Origin: Promethearchaeota archaeon
Lineage (GTDB): Archaea; Asgardarchaeota; Lokiarchaeia; Sigynarchaeales; SOKP01
Direction of reading: 5' to 3'
Length of the DNA: 46,605 bases
NCBI GenBank assembly: GCA_014730295.1
Contig: WJIN01000409.1
Span: 1-46,605, forward strand
Position numbers and translations under genes: made by a program. Each line of letters opens with the position of its first letter. Position 1 is the stretch's first letter. A model generated the notes under the pieces. That model searched no databases. It was not told the DNA's origin and saw only the letters and a list, made by a program, of their open reading frames with translations. Below, piece after piece: positions 1-8,474 of the stretch.

Positions 1-11
1 AGATAATAAAA

Positions 12-1238
12 TTGATAGAAGATTTGGTAAAACATATTGCTTCTAAGGCCTTGGAATATACTAAAAGTACAAAGCAAAATCAAATAACCGAGAAAATTAT
101 TCAACGAATTATAGATTTAGAGTTATATTGTGAAATATGTGATAGGAATTTTAAATATACAGACATATATTTGGGTGGGAAATGTAAGAGCTGTGGAAAA
201 ATTGGTTGTTCTCGAAAGGAATGTTTCGGATTTAATAGAGAGACAGAACTCTGTTTGAAATGCAGAAGAGAAAAAAAAATCTCATTTGTGTGCGATATAT
301 GTGGGCGAGAGATAATTAAAGGTTGTGATAATATGATTTCCGTAAATGATTCTAATAATTACCATTTAAGTTGTGCTATTGAAATATTATTTCAGAAAGA
401 TGCAATTATAGAACACATAATATATAGCAAGGAGTTTAAAACTAAATATAAGAATATTTATGAGAATTGGGGGGGACATAATTATTCTAAATTAATAGCA
501 AGTTGCTTACTTAAACATGGAGAATCTTTCTTGAAATATATTATTAATATATTCCGCCAATTTGGAGAAAAAGATAATGATAAAACAATATTAGATATTA
601 TTTTAACTCTTTTTCCTAAAGATATTCAAGCAAAAAGGCTACTTGCGAATATCCTTTACAGAGAAAATAATTATAAGGAAGCAGAAGATTTATTTATGCA
701 GATAATTTCAGAAAACCCTAAAGATATAGAAGCACTATTAGGATTAGGGATTATAAATTTCAATTCAGAGAAATATGAAAAAGCGCTTTCTTACTGTAAA
801 AGAATTTCGGAATTTAATGATAATAAAAAAAATCAAAATCAACAAATCATTGAATCATGTGAAAAGTTAGAGGAACGAGTCAAAAGTATTATCAAAAATC
901 TAAAAGAAAAGAAAGTTGCAGATCTTAGAAAAAGGATGAAATGTCGATATTGTGGGAAAACATATGTCAAAAGCACATTCGAGAGATATTATAAAGGTCA
1001 TCAAGAAAAATGTAAAAAAGTTAATCCAACCCATTCCTGGTCAGATGAGGATTGGATTGATTTAGAAGGCACAACTATTAATGAGATTGTACTAAATAAA
1101 ACAAAGATTCAAAATGCAATTTTCGAGGATAAAAAAATAAAGGAAGTCTTGACAGAACTAGATATGTATTTTTTGAAGTCTAAAAAGGGCAATTTTTCCT
1201 TGAGAGTCAATTCAATTCCTTCAACAAAATCCTCATAG
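12..1238 (+). CDS. Zinc-finger / TPR protein, possibly 5'-incomplete
   Basis: The 408-residue frame can start at a TTG at base 12, but it stays open to the left edge, so the true start may lie outside. Residues 40-121 carry a dense set of metal-ligand cysteines (CxxC at 40/43, 58/61, 81/84 and 94/97, plus C66, C71, H118 and C121), suggesting treble-clef or RING/LIM-like fingers. Residues about 195-285 look like two TPR helices pairs, followed by a charged helix and a second finger near 311-334 (CRYC, then H and C). The function is not recognised; TPR plus zinc fingers suggest a protein-binding adaptor. The last 24 or so codons run antisense to an McrB-like remnant on the other strand, so the native C-terminus was probably lost in a rearrangement. 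Base use is AT-rich like the next genes. Confidence 0.6.
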   Translation: MIEDLVKHIASKALEYTKSTKQNQITEKIIQRIIDLELYCEICDRNFKYTDIYLGGKCKSCGKIGCSRKECFGFNRETELCLKCRREKKISFVCDICGREIIKGCDNMISVNDSNNYHLSCAIEILFQKDAIIEHIIYSKEFKTKYKNIYENWGGHNYSKLIASCLLKHGESFLKYIINIFRQFGEKDNDKTILDIILTLFPKDIQAKRLLANILYRENNYKEAEDLFMQIISENPKDIEALLGLGIINFNSEKYEKALSYCKRISEFNDNKKNQNQQIIESCEKLEERVKSIIKNLKEKKVADLRKRMKCRYCGKTYVKSTFERYYKGHQEKCKKVNPTHSWSDEDWIDLEGTTINEIVLNKTKIQNAIFEDKKIKEVLTELDMYFLKSKKGNFSLRVNSIPSTKSS

Positions 1239-1339
1239 GAATAAGAGGGATGGAATTGGACCATCTCATAATTGTTCATATCTTCAGTTAAATCCAGTGC
1301 GATTTGTTCAGCTAAATCACATTGTACTCCTGGATCTCT
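1109..1339 (-). pseudogene. mcrB: McrB-type AAA+ GTPase fragment (remnant)
   Basis: A minus-strand frame without a start codon, from just after a TGA at 1340-1342 to a TGA at 1109-1111, contains DLAEQIALDLTED followed by VQFHPSYSYEDFVEGI. The second string is the segment between Walker A and Walker B that characterises McrB, the GTPase motor of McrBC modification-dependent restriction. Just before it, PGV-QC stands where a Walker A PGxGKT would be, so the nucleotide-binding loop looks destroyed. Homology is lost soon after EGI. About 45 residues are recognisable out of a domain of roughly 300, so this is a relic. It overlaps the 3' end of the plus-strand zinc-finger/TPR gene and marks a former defence locus. 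Confidence 0.7.
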
Positions 1340-1384
1340 TCACAGTATCTACAGATGACTCCTCTGATGTCTCCGACAATCTTT

Positions 1385-1576
1385 TTAGTATTTCCAGCGC
1401 CAGCTTGAACAGATTGGTCTACCACAGTTAAAACATCTATCTAATGATGTGTACTGTGTCATCCCACTCTCAATTTCTCTATCACAAAAAAAACATTTTG
1501 TCATTTTATTTTTTCCCTTCTTTTCATATTCTTGTTTTTTAGTAGAATTGATTAATTCTTCTATAGTTATTTTCAA
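1385..1576 (-). CDS. Small zinc-finger protein, C-terminus cut by a frameshift
   Basis: The 63-residue frame starts at TTG 1576, 8 nt after the stop of the upstream 656-aa gene; an internal ATG at 1504 preceded by AAGGG is an alternative start. It has CFFC, then 17 residues on CFNC, then PIC, and stops after WRWKY. Skipping one base near 1385 opens another frame that reads GDIRGVICRYCEE and stops at 1312-1314. This supplies the missing last CxxC of a two-zinc treble-clef/LIM-like finger, so the intact gene probably spanned about 1312-1576. The cause could be a real single-base frameshift next to an A run or an assembly error. It sits last in the minus-strand operon. Function unknown; DNA, RNA or protein binding are all possible. 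Confidence 0.5.
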   Translation of the reverse strand: MKITIEELINSTKKQEYEKKGKNKMTKCFFCDREIESGMTQYTSLDRCFNCGRPICSSWRWKY

Positions 1577-1584
1577 TACTCATT

Positions 1585-3555
1585 TCAAATTTTTTCATCA
1601 TTATAATTATATATGCTTTTTAATCTATTTACAACCTGTTTGTATGACATCAATTTGTTATTCTTAAGATCAAGAGTGAAAAATTTGATTCTTTCCCTTT
1701 CGGCTTTTGACCTATTCCTTTTAATATTTTTCAAGGTCTTTAAATGTCTAAGAAAAGTATAGTTTTCTAATACTATATTAATTTTTTTCACTTTGGGGCA
1801 ATTTGTATACTTTTCAATTGTCTTATTTAACTTTTCACTTACAATTTTTCCATTTCTCTCTTCAGCGAATAAAGTTTCAACTTCGTAAACTTCCTCTATA
1901 AAAGGAACCATTACATCTGCCACAACTTCACATATTTTCTTTTTTTCCTCATTTCTGGATGGTATATTTTCTTCGGTTAAAATTTTATCTCTTATTTCAG
2001 CTGAATTTGGATTTTCTTTAAGTTTATTATTATTTATTAATTTCTTTGTGAGTATTTTAACTAAAAACCATTTGATTCTTTTATGTTCAAGAGATTCCTC
2101 CTTTGAGCCTTCATGAGGATCGGTTGCATTACTATAGACACTTTTATTTTCATATTGAAGCCTTGAAAGTCTTTCTTCAAATTCAGATTTTAGCCTCTTA
2201 TTGAAGATATCATCTAAAGTACCCCCAATAACTCTACTTTTCTTACTTTCCGAATACATCAAACCTTCTAATTCATTTTCTTTACTCTCGATTTTGAGGT
2301 TTCCCCAAACAAGCTCGGCAATTACTTTTTTTTCCTCTGTAAGAATTTTTTCAGGTTTTATGTACAAAATGTCAAGTTTATGTCTTGATTGGTGTAATAG
2401 CTGCTCTAATATTCTCTTATACCCTTCATATGATTCGGCATTATTCGTTTTGAAGATAATAAAGCCTAAATTACCTAGAATTTCTCTACTTAATAATTCC
2501 CTCAAATTTGCTCTCTGAAACCACTCTTTGAATCCTTCTCCATCAAGATTTACCGTAATTATCTTATTTTCCGCTTTAATCCATTTTTCCAATTCTTCTT
2601 TATTAAAATCGTCAGATTTATTAAACTCTTTATAATCTGGCTTTCCACCTTCTTTTTCTCTGTAAATTCTTATGCAGAGTGTTTCGAAGCTTCCCAGTGT
2701 ACTGTCGTCCTTCAATTCTTTATATAGAATAATTTTTTGACCTTCTGAAGTTAAAGAATTACTCGGCATATTAAAGAGCACCTTACTAAAATCATAAGGA
2801 AATTCTCTATTTGGGCTTGATCCTTCTCCTCCCTCAAATCTCGATTCTGCATTCTTTCTTTTTGTGTGACTTTCAGTTCTCTCTTCTTTCAATTTATCAT
2901 TTTTTGTTTTAAAAAATTCTAATCTGTTTTCATTGTCGTTTAGCCGTAGATTCTTTTGATTCAAACTTTTTCTTTCATATAGCTTAGAATTATTTTTATA
3001 TGAAATTTCAAGTAAAAAATTATTAATTGCAGAATCAAAGCACTCAATTTTACTTTTTAATTTTGACTTATTTAGCTTCTTGAAGATTGGTAATTGTAGA
3101 ACTGTTTCTTTAGATTGTATTTGGGGAATCTGATCATTAAATTCTTTAGAAATTGGGCTTAATTTCTTATGTTTTTGTAAGTGTATAAATGGTAAATATG
3201 ACTTTGGAATATGAGGTTTTATTTCTGGTATTTGGTTATTTAATAAATAATCTCTATTTTCAATATTAGAATTACTTTTTTCAATTATAGGAATGGAAAA
3301 ATTCCGTGTGACCTTTTTAATTAAGGGAATTCCCATATATAGTTTAAATTCTTTTTTATTAAATTTAGGTTCTTCCAATTTGATAAGGGGTGGTTTTTTT
3401 TTATTGATATTTATCCCTTCAGAGTACTTTCCTGTATTCTTTTCACTCTTTCTTTCAAATTCTTCCTGATGTGTTTCCTTTTCTTTATCTTTATTTCTCT
3501 TTCTTCCTCTTTTAGATTTTCTTTCAATTTTTTCTTTTGGTTTTCTATTAGTCAT
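1585..3555 (-). CDS. Unknown protein; basic Pro-rich N-terminus, possible PD-(D/E)XK nuclease C-terminus
   Basis: The first 40 or so of 656 residues are almost all Lys, Arg and Glu. Up to about 190 there are recurring short segments with Ile/Leu-Pro-x-Ile and Lys (IPLIKK, IPIIEK, IPEIK, LPIFKK), likely disordered. Residues about 250-470 form an alpha/beta-looking region with no family I recognise. The last 170 residues resemble a restriction-like nuclease: SLEHKRIKWFLVKIL helix (from 488), VVADVMVP (Asp 547), VYEVET (558-561), a Lys/Glu-rich helix, then a strand INIVLEN. That order fits the E/D/ExE(K) core, but the usual final Lys is replaced, so this is inference. The start ATG lies 2 nt after the stop of the 415-aa gene, so the two are co-transcribed, possibly by re-initiation. 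Confidence 0.5.
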   Translation of the reverse strand: MTNRKPKEKIERKSKRGRKRNKDKEKETHQEEFERKSEKNTGKYSEGININKKKPPLIKLEEPKFNKKEFKLYMGIPLIKKVTRNFSIPIIEKSNSNIENRDYLLNNQIPEIKPHIPKSYLPFIHLQKHKKLSPISKEFNDQIPQIQSKETVLQLPIFKKLNKSKLKSKIECFDSAINNFLLEISYKNNSKLYERKSLNQKNLRLNDNENRLEFFKTKNDKLKEERTESHTKRKNAESRFEGGEGSSPNREFPYDFSKVLFNMPSNSLTSEGQKIILYKELKDDSTLGSFETLCIRIYREKEGGKPDYKEFNKSDDFNKEELEKWIKAENKIITVNLDGEGFKEWFQRANLRELLSREILGNLGFIIFKTNNAESYEGYKRILEQLLHQSRHKLDILYIKPEKILTEEKKVIAELVWGNLKIESKENELEGLMYSESKKSRVIGGTLDDIFNKRLKSEFEERLSRLQYENKSVYSNATDPHEGSKEESLEHKRIKWFLVKILTKKLINNNKLKENPNSAEIRDKILTEENIPSRNEEKKKICEVVADVMVPFIEEVYEVETLFAEERNGKIVSEKLNKTIEKYTNCPKVKKINIVLENYTFLRHLKTLKNIKRNRSKAERERIKFFTLDLKNNKLMSYKQVVNRLKSIYNYNDEKI

Positions 3556-3557
3556 TT

Positions 3558-4805
3558 TTAAGTTTTACTTATTTTAATTGAGTTATTATTAAATTCTATA
3601 TTAAAAACATTAAAAAATAAACAAGACGAAATGTTTTCTATAAAGTTATGAAAATCTAATTCTTCTTGGTCGTGGATTTCAACCTTACTCTGTTTATTTC
3701 CATTCCAGGATTGTGTATAATAAAGTCTATGTTTAACTTCTTCCAAACTCTCATTCAAGAGATTAAATCTAAGTTCATATACTTTTCGATTTATCCAATG
3801 AGATGTTTGAAAGTGTTTGAAATTTTTACACACTTTACAATCAAAAAATTCTGTGTTCTTATCCCCAATTTCATCTCGAATTGAAATACACCTACTAATT
3901 ATTGTTCCCCGGATTTTTGGATAAATTTTATTATAGAAATCCTCTTTGAGATTAGAATAATTGTACATTTTTCCGAAACTTGGTGCTAAAACATTAGCAA
4001 TTTCTTCTATTTCACTATTGTATTCAGTTTTATTGAAATATTTCCAGATTAATTTATTCAAGCGATATAATAAATCAGCAAAACCATTTTCTTTATGACT
4101 CAATATAATATAATCGGTATTGCTATTATGTTGCTTTAATTCCATTTTATTTTTCAATCCAAGAAATTCAGAAAGTTCTTTATAATTATCTTTTAAACTA
4201 GGATATGCAAATTTCAAATACCTTTTAGGTATCAATCGTGTATTTAAGCAGAAGAAGGTTTTATAATTATAATTTGCGGTAATTCTAACTATTTTAGGAA
4301 AGAGATCCTCAATAATACCTACTATTTTTTTAGGATCTTCTAAAATATTTTCAATCTCGACTTCATTTATTCTAGTGTGATTTTCATCAACAATATTTAA
4401 AAGATCTTCTATAAAATCGTGGATGTTTTTTATAAATTCATAAAAAGTAGAATTCTTTGATTTGCAACTAATATAAGTTAGAGGATCAATTCCTTCTTCC
4501 TTCGTTAAATTAACCCATAACTTAGTATTAATGAAGATTCCAATTGTATTTCTATATAGTTTGGCTAGACTATTTGATTTGTATGTCCCATTGTCATCAA
4601 TACCTCCTAAAAATATTTTTCTGATGTTCTCATTATTTCGAAATTTCATTATAAATTTAGCTTGATTTAATTGTTCGAAGTAATTTCTAACTCCTAATAG
4701 CTTAAGAATTTCATGATTTAATGGTTTAAGCTCCTTTTTTACAAAAGTTTTCCATTCTTCAATATTATTATAATCAAACTCTATTATTTCATCATAACTT
4801 TGCAT
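3558..4805 (-). CDS. Unknown protein, paralogue of the next gene upstream
   Basis: This 415-residue protein has no recognisable domain. It is clearly related to the 353-aa product encoded just upstream: both share IFLGGI/LFLGGI near residue 85, SLAKxYxN about 10 residues later, NYNYKTFF in the middle, YLxxAYPxL, and LNxLIWxYF further on, in the same order. It carries an extra C-terminal part of about 100 residues with a CKVC pair and Trp. The start ATG is preceded by AGGTGA, which overlaps the TAG stop of the upstream gene, so translation is probably coupled. No signal peptide or membrane segment is seen. Two diverged copies in tandem suggest a hetero-oligomer or paired substrate-specific subunits; function unknown. 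Confidence 0.55.
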   Translation of the reverse strand: MQSYDEIIEFDYNNIEEWKTFVKKELKPLNHEILKLLGVRNYFEQLNQAKFIMKFRNNENIRKIFLGGIDDNGTYKSNSLAKLYRNTIGIFINTKLWVNLTKEEGIDPLTYISCKSKNSTFYEFIKNIHDFIEDLLNIVDENHTRINEVEIENILEDPKKIVGIIEDLFPKIVRITANYNYKTFFCLNTRLIPKRYLKFAYPSLKDNYKELSEFLGLKNKMELKQHNSNTDYIILSHKENGFADLLYRLNKLIWKYFNKTEYNSEIEEIANVLAPSFGKMYNYSNLKEDFYNKIYPKIRGTIISRCISIRDEIGDKNTEFFDCKVCKNFKHFQTSHWINRKVYELRFNLLNESLEEVKHRLYYTQSWNGNKQSKVEIHDQEELDFHNFIENISSCLFFNVFNIEFNNNSIKISKT

Positions 4806-4813
4806 TTAATCAC

Positions 4814-5875
4814 CTAAATATCATTAAACCAGATATTTCCTTCCTTAACACCAGATATTTTTTTAATATTTGTAAATAAAAAGGAAGCATTCTCATCTAA
4901 TACCTCCATTATTGTCTTATCAGATCCTCGAACTATAAGGTTATCATAATGAACATCGCGATGGAAATTTTCAGGTAATTCATTACTAATCCTATCTTTA
5001 TATTCTTCCTTTAAATTGGGGACATTTCTAAGCAATATTTTCAAAATGTTAGTAAAATCAGTATCATCGAAATATTCCCAGATTAATTGATTTAGTTTAC
5101 AAATCCCTCCTCCGAAAGATTTTCCTTCATTATTCATATTATACTCGGGAAAACAAAATATCTTGTAATCTTCAAACTTTTTTGAATTAGCATTGATAGG
5201 ATTGTTCCATAGTAACTCGTTTAGACCAAATTCACCTCGGAGGAGATTTAGAATCTTTTGTAAATTAGGATAAGCCTTTTCTAAATAATGGCGATGGACT
5301 TGATTGATCGAGCAAAGGAAAAACGTTTTATAATTATAATTGATTGAAAAATCAAGAATTTGTTGAAGGAATTGGATAATGATATCTTTTATCTGGTTGG
5401 GATTATTCTTTAAACCTTCATAATCAATATCTGGAGAATTAATGTTTTTTACAAGATTTTGGTATTTTATCAAGTAATCTAGTAATTCAAAGACATCAAT
5501 GAAAAATTCATTAAATTTTGTTTCTTGAATAGTTATATTTATATCCAATAGTTCCTCTTGGTAAGACTCTTGGGCAATCCAAGATTTTAGATCTTCTATT
5601 CTTAATCCAAAATAGTTTTTATAAAATTTTGCGAGACTATCTCTCTCGTATTTTATTTCATTTTGAGGCGTAATCCCTCCAAGGAATAACTTTTTTTCAT
5701 TTTCCTTAATATCGTTTAATTTTGAATTATGAAATTCTTGCCTTAAATCATCAAAAAAGAATTTTAAGCGCGAAGCATTTCTCCATAAGGGAAGAATCTG
5801 ATTTTCAATATAGCCTTTCCATTCATTTTTGTCTGTATAATCAAAAAAATCGTCTAATTCTTCATAATTTTTCAT
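4814..5875 (-). CDS. Unknown protein, tandem paralogue, first gene of the three-gene operon
   Basis: The 353-residue product shares the motif order LFLGGI, SLAKFYKN, NYNYKTFF, YLxxAYPNL and LNQLIWEYF with the adjacent 415-aa protein but lacks that protein's C-terminal CxxC extension. It looks soluble and mostly alpha-helical, without a family I can name. The ATG at 5875 has a Shine-Dalgarno-like GGTGAG 7 nt away. The 83-nt gap to the ubiquitin-like/ParB gene holds an AT-rich stretch (minus strand AAAATATAAG) that may act as a TATA box, so this gene may head its own transcript or continue from the gene before it. All downstream spacings are below 10 nt, which supports a single functional unit. 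Confidence 0.55.
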   Translation of the reverse strand: MKNYEELDDFFDYTDKNEWKGYIENQILPLWRNASRLKFFFDDLRQEFHNSKLNDIKENEKKLFLGGITPQNEIKYERDSLAKFYKNYFGLRIEDLKSWIAQESYQEELLDINITIQETKFNEFFIDVFELLDYLIKYQNLVKNINSPDIDYEGLKNNPNQIKDIIIQFLQQILDFSINYNYKTFFLCSINQVHRHYLEKAYPNLQKILNLLRGEFGLNELLWNNPINANSKKFEDYKIFCFPEYNMNNEGKSFGGGICKLNQLIWEYFDDTDFTNILKILLRNVPNLKEEYKDRISNELPENFHRDVHYDNLIVRGSDKTIMEVLDENASFLFTNIKKISGVKEGNIWFNDI

Positions 5876-5958
5876 ATCTTTCTCACCTTATTATTAAATA
5901 AACTTATATTTTTTATTTATTTGGTTTAATTATCTTTATTTTAATTAAATTTGAATTT

Positions 5959-8343
5959 TTAATGGCCATAGGCCTTCATTTGAAATGTATAATCCTTCCA
6001 CCTTTCAAAGCAATCCTTACAATAAGTTTTGCACCATTCAGGTACTTGGAAAGAATCTTCATCACATAAATATTTTCCGCAATCCGAGCATTCGTTTGCA
6101 TCATAACCCTTGAGCATAACAACTCCGCAAACTTCACATTCTACAACTTCCGTCTCCGCACATTCAAGACAGACATACCCAAAACGATAGCCTTTCATGT
6201 ATTGTTTGGCGCATTCTGGACAATATCTTTTATTACAACTTTCACACCGTATTTGATGTTTTCTACAGAGTTTTCTTCCGCACTCATCATTACTACATTC
6301 TGAAATTTTATTTTGGCATGACTTACACATGACATCTCCATTTGAATAAGTACCCTCGTCTAAACAAATATCACATAAGGGAGTGGTAGGCTCCGCGAGG
6401 TTAATTACCTCATAGGTTGTTTCATGGGCCCTACAAATAATTTTATCACAAAAATCACATTTGATAAAATATTTTTCCTTATGCCTACACTCTTGACAAT
6501 AAGTTTTATTGCATCGTTCGCAGAAGGTAATCTCAGAGAATTGTTTATTTCTGTTAATGATTTTGCCGCAATTGCCGCAGATCAATCCTTCTTTGGATAA
6601 GATCTGTCTTACCCTCTGGCTTAACCTTGATTCGGTTTCACTTTCCAATAATTCAATCAAAATTGGGTTAAATTCATCTAATATAGGGCTATACCTGGGA
6701 TTTTCTTTATCTATCCTATTTAGAACCAATCGCTTTAATTCTAATGGATATGTTAAAGTAGGATTTAGTAATAATTCCTTGAAATCGCCGACAAATGTTT
6801 TAAAATTTTCCTTTTCTATTATTTCGAATAATATCTCTTTCTCCTCCATAGATATATTTGGATCTTTTAATGTTTTTAAAAATTTTTGAAATATTTCCTC
6901 TTTTTCCTTCATTTCAACTTTATTGATGGAGGCTAAACCTTCGTAAAAGATTGAATCTCTGCTAACCGAAATCAGCGGAATTAACTCCAATAAGGTGGAA
7001 AAGATGGTTCTTTTAAGTTCATCCCCTTTAATCTCCCTGTTGTAGTGAAATTTGTTGTATTCCCCGTGGTGTTTAATAAAATCCTCTAATATAAGATCCA
7101 GCAACTTTCTTGGTTCCTTTCGATATTCATAATTATAATGAAGCAACTCTTCGAAATCAAGTCTATGCTGATACAAGATTTTCTCCAAGAAAGTTCTAAA
7201 CTCTTTCCCAATTCTGTTGTTGAATATTAAATTTGTCATAGGACTTATGTTCTTGAATTCTTCGAGCTTTTGCTTTATTCCGTTTGAAATCAGCTGGAAG
7301 CGGTATGGAATTACTTTCTCGCTAAGTGTATAAGTTAGGTGTTTTAGTTTTAAGTTCTTTAACGTTTCAAAACTTCCTTCGCTCCGCTTTATCATTTCTA
7401 TTTGCTCTTCTTGGGTGAAAGGCCTTAATAGTATAATCACTTCTTCTTGTTGCCCTTCCGGAAAGGCTTCTGCGATCTTCCCCATCGCTTTTATTCCAAT
7501 ATCGAGATCTTCACGTTCTATTTTATCTTGAATTTCTGAGTTTAGCCCTAATATTTTAAGATATCTCCAGATAGTGGATTGGGATAGGCTCACTTTTTCA
7601 GCAACTTTCTTCACGCTTCCATAATGATCGTATAGTTTTTTAAGGGCTTTTGCTCTGTCAATCGGATTAATATCGGCCCTATGAACATTTTCCGAAAGTG
7701 AGTATTTCATTTTTTCGACTTTACCTATTCCTTGAAGAATATGACAAGGGATTGTCTGCCATCCGAGCATTTTACAAGCTTTATACCTTCTTAATCCCGA
7801 AATTATTTCATATTCATCATTGTCTTTTTCGACAACCGTAAGCGGATTAATAAGACCATTCTCTTGGATGTCTTCTGCCAAATTTTTTAAAGACTTTTGC
7901 GCATCTTCGTAATTTAGATCCTTTCTAATGTTGCTATCTGAGATCGTAAGCATCTCTATTGGGATGGACTTGACTTCCATTTTTTCTTTCCGTTTTTCTT
8001 CCTTTTCCCCTTTTCTTCCCCCTGTTCCTCCCGCATTCATATGAAATATTGTGATTGGTTCGCCTTCTGGATAAAAACCAATTTTAAAGATCTTCATATC
8101 ACTAGGTAAGACCTTTCCCTTATAAATGAAATTTATCTCCAGTACAGGATTTAATCTATATACTTTTTGGACTAACCTTTTGATTTGACCAATAGTTTTA
8201 TTTGGGTCGATTTCAATATTCTTAATAGCCCTTTTAGGTGGAACCCCAACTAATCTAAATACTATACTTTCAGCTTGCGAATAAAAATTATGATTCTTAC
8301 TTAAAACCAATTCACATTTTTTGGTATTATTTTTCCTTTTCAA
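5959..8343 (-). CDS. Ubiquitin-like - ParB/HTH - multi-zinc-finger fusion protein
   Basis: Residues about 39-109 of 794 follow ubiquitin strand by strand: IEIDPNKTIGQIKRLV for beta2/alpha1, INFIYKGKVLPSD for the LIFAGKQLED region, then ITIFHMNAGGTGG where ubiquitin ends in LVLRLRGG. The Gly-Gly pairs at 105-106 and 108-109 are followed by a Lys/Glu-rich linker, so the domain is placed like a pro-ubiquitin. Residues 126-203 form a ParB/Srx domain with the SGLRRYKAC box (GERRxxA in ParB CTPases), then SENVHRADINPIDRA and an HTH (about 241-267). A helical part runs to about 590, and the last 200 residues hold about ten CxxC pairs of RING/B-box flavour. A DNA-binding regulator or partition-like protein that is processed or conjugated through the ubiquitin-like part is an inference; the domain order is visible. 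Confidence 0.7.
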   Translation of the reverse strand: MKRKNNTKKCELVLSKNHNFYSQAESIVFRLVGVPPKRAIKNIEIDPNKTIGQIKRLVQKVYRLNPVLEINFIYKGKVLPSDMKIFKIGFYPEGEPITIFHMNAGGTGGRKGEKEEKRKEKMEVKSIPIEMLTISDSNIRKDLNYEDAQKSLKNLAEDIQENGLINPLTVVEKDNDEYEIISGLRRYKACKMLGWQTIPCHILQGIGKVEKMKYSLSENVHRADINPIDRAKALKKLYDHYGSVKKVAEKVSLSQSTIWRYLKILGLNSEIQDKIEREDLDIGIKAMGKIAEAFPEGQQEEVIILLRPFTQEEQIEMIKRSEGSFETLKNLKLKHLTYTLSEKVIPYRFQLISNGIKQKLEEFKNISPMTNLIFNNRIGKEFRTFLEKILYQHRLDFEELLHYNYEYRKEPRKLLDLILEDFIKHHGEYNKFHYNREIKGDELKRTIFSTLLELIPLISVSRDSIFYEGLASINKVEMKEKEEIFQKFLKTLKDPNISMEEKEILFEIIEKENFKTFVGDFKELLLNPTLTYPLELKRLVLNRIDKENPRYSPILDEFNPILIELLESETESRLSQRVRQILSKEGLICGNCGKIINRNKQFSEITFCERCNKTYCQECRHKEKYFIKCDFCDKIICRAHETTYEVINLAEPTTPLCDICLDEGTYSNGDVMCKSCQNKISECSNDECGRKLCRKHQIRCESCNKRYCPECAKQYMKGYRFGYVCLECAETEVVECEVCGVVMLKGYDANECSDCGKYLCDEDSFQVPEWCKTYCKDCFERWKDYTFQMKAYGH

Positions 8344-8457
8344 TTATAATCAACTCATTTGTTAACACTTATATAATTAGAAAACCTTAATATATTTAAG
8401 TAATCAGGATTGGTATAACTTTGGTATAGAAAGATATTATATCGATATACAAAGTAT

Positions 8458-8474
8458 AAGGAGGGAAAAAAATT
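8458..8474 (+). promoter_or_regulatory. Strong Shine-Dalgarno followed by an AUU start
   Basis: AAGGAGGG at 8458-8465 is a near-perfect ribosome binding site, and six A later comes ATT at 8472. The frame has an in-frame TAA at 8457-8459 and no ATG, GTG or TTG before 8577, yet the sequence between 8472 and 8577 codes the first half of a convincing winged helix. Start at ATT is therefore the best reading. Confidence 0.55.

Noticed and set aside
1449..1667. Plus-strand frame opposite the small zinc-finger gene
   Set aside because: Phe-rich shadow of the minus-strand genes without motifs.
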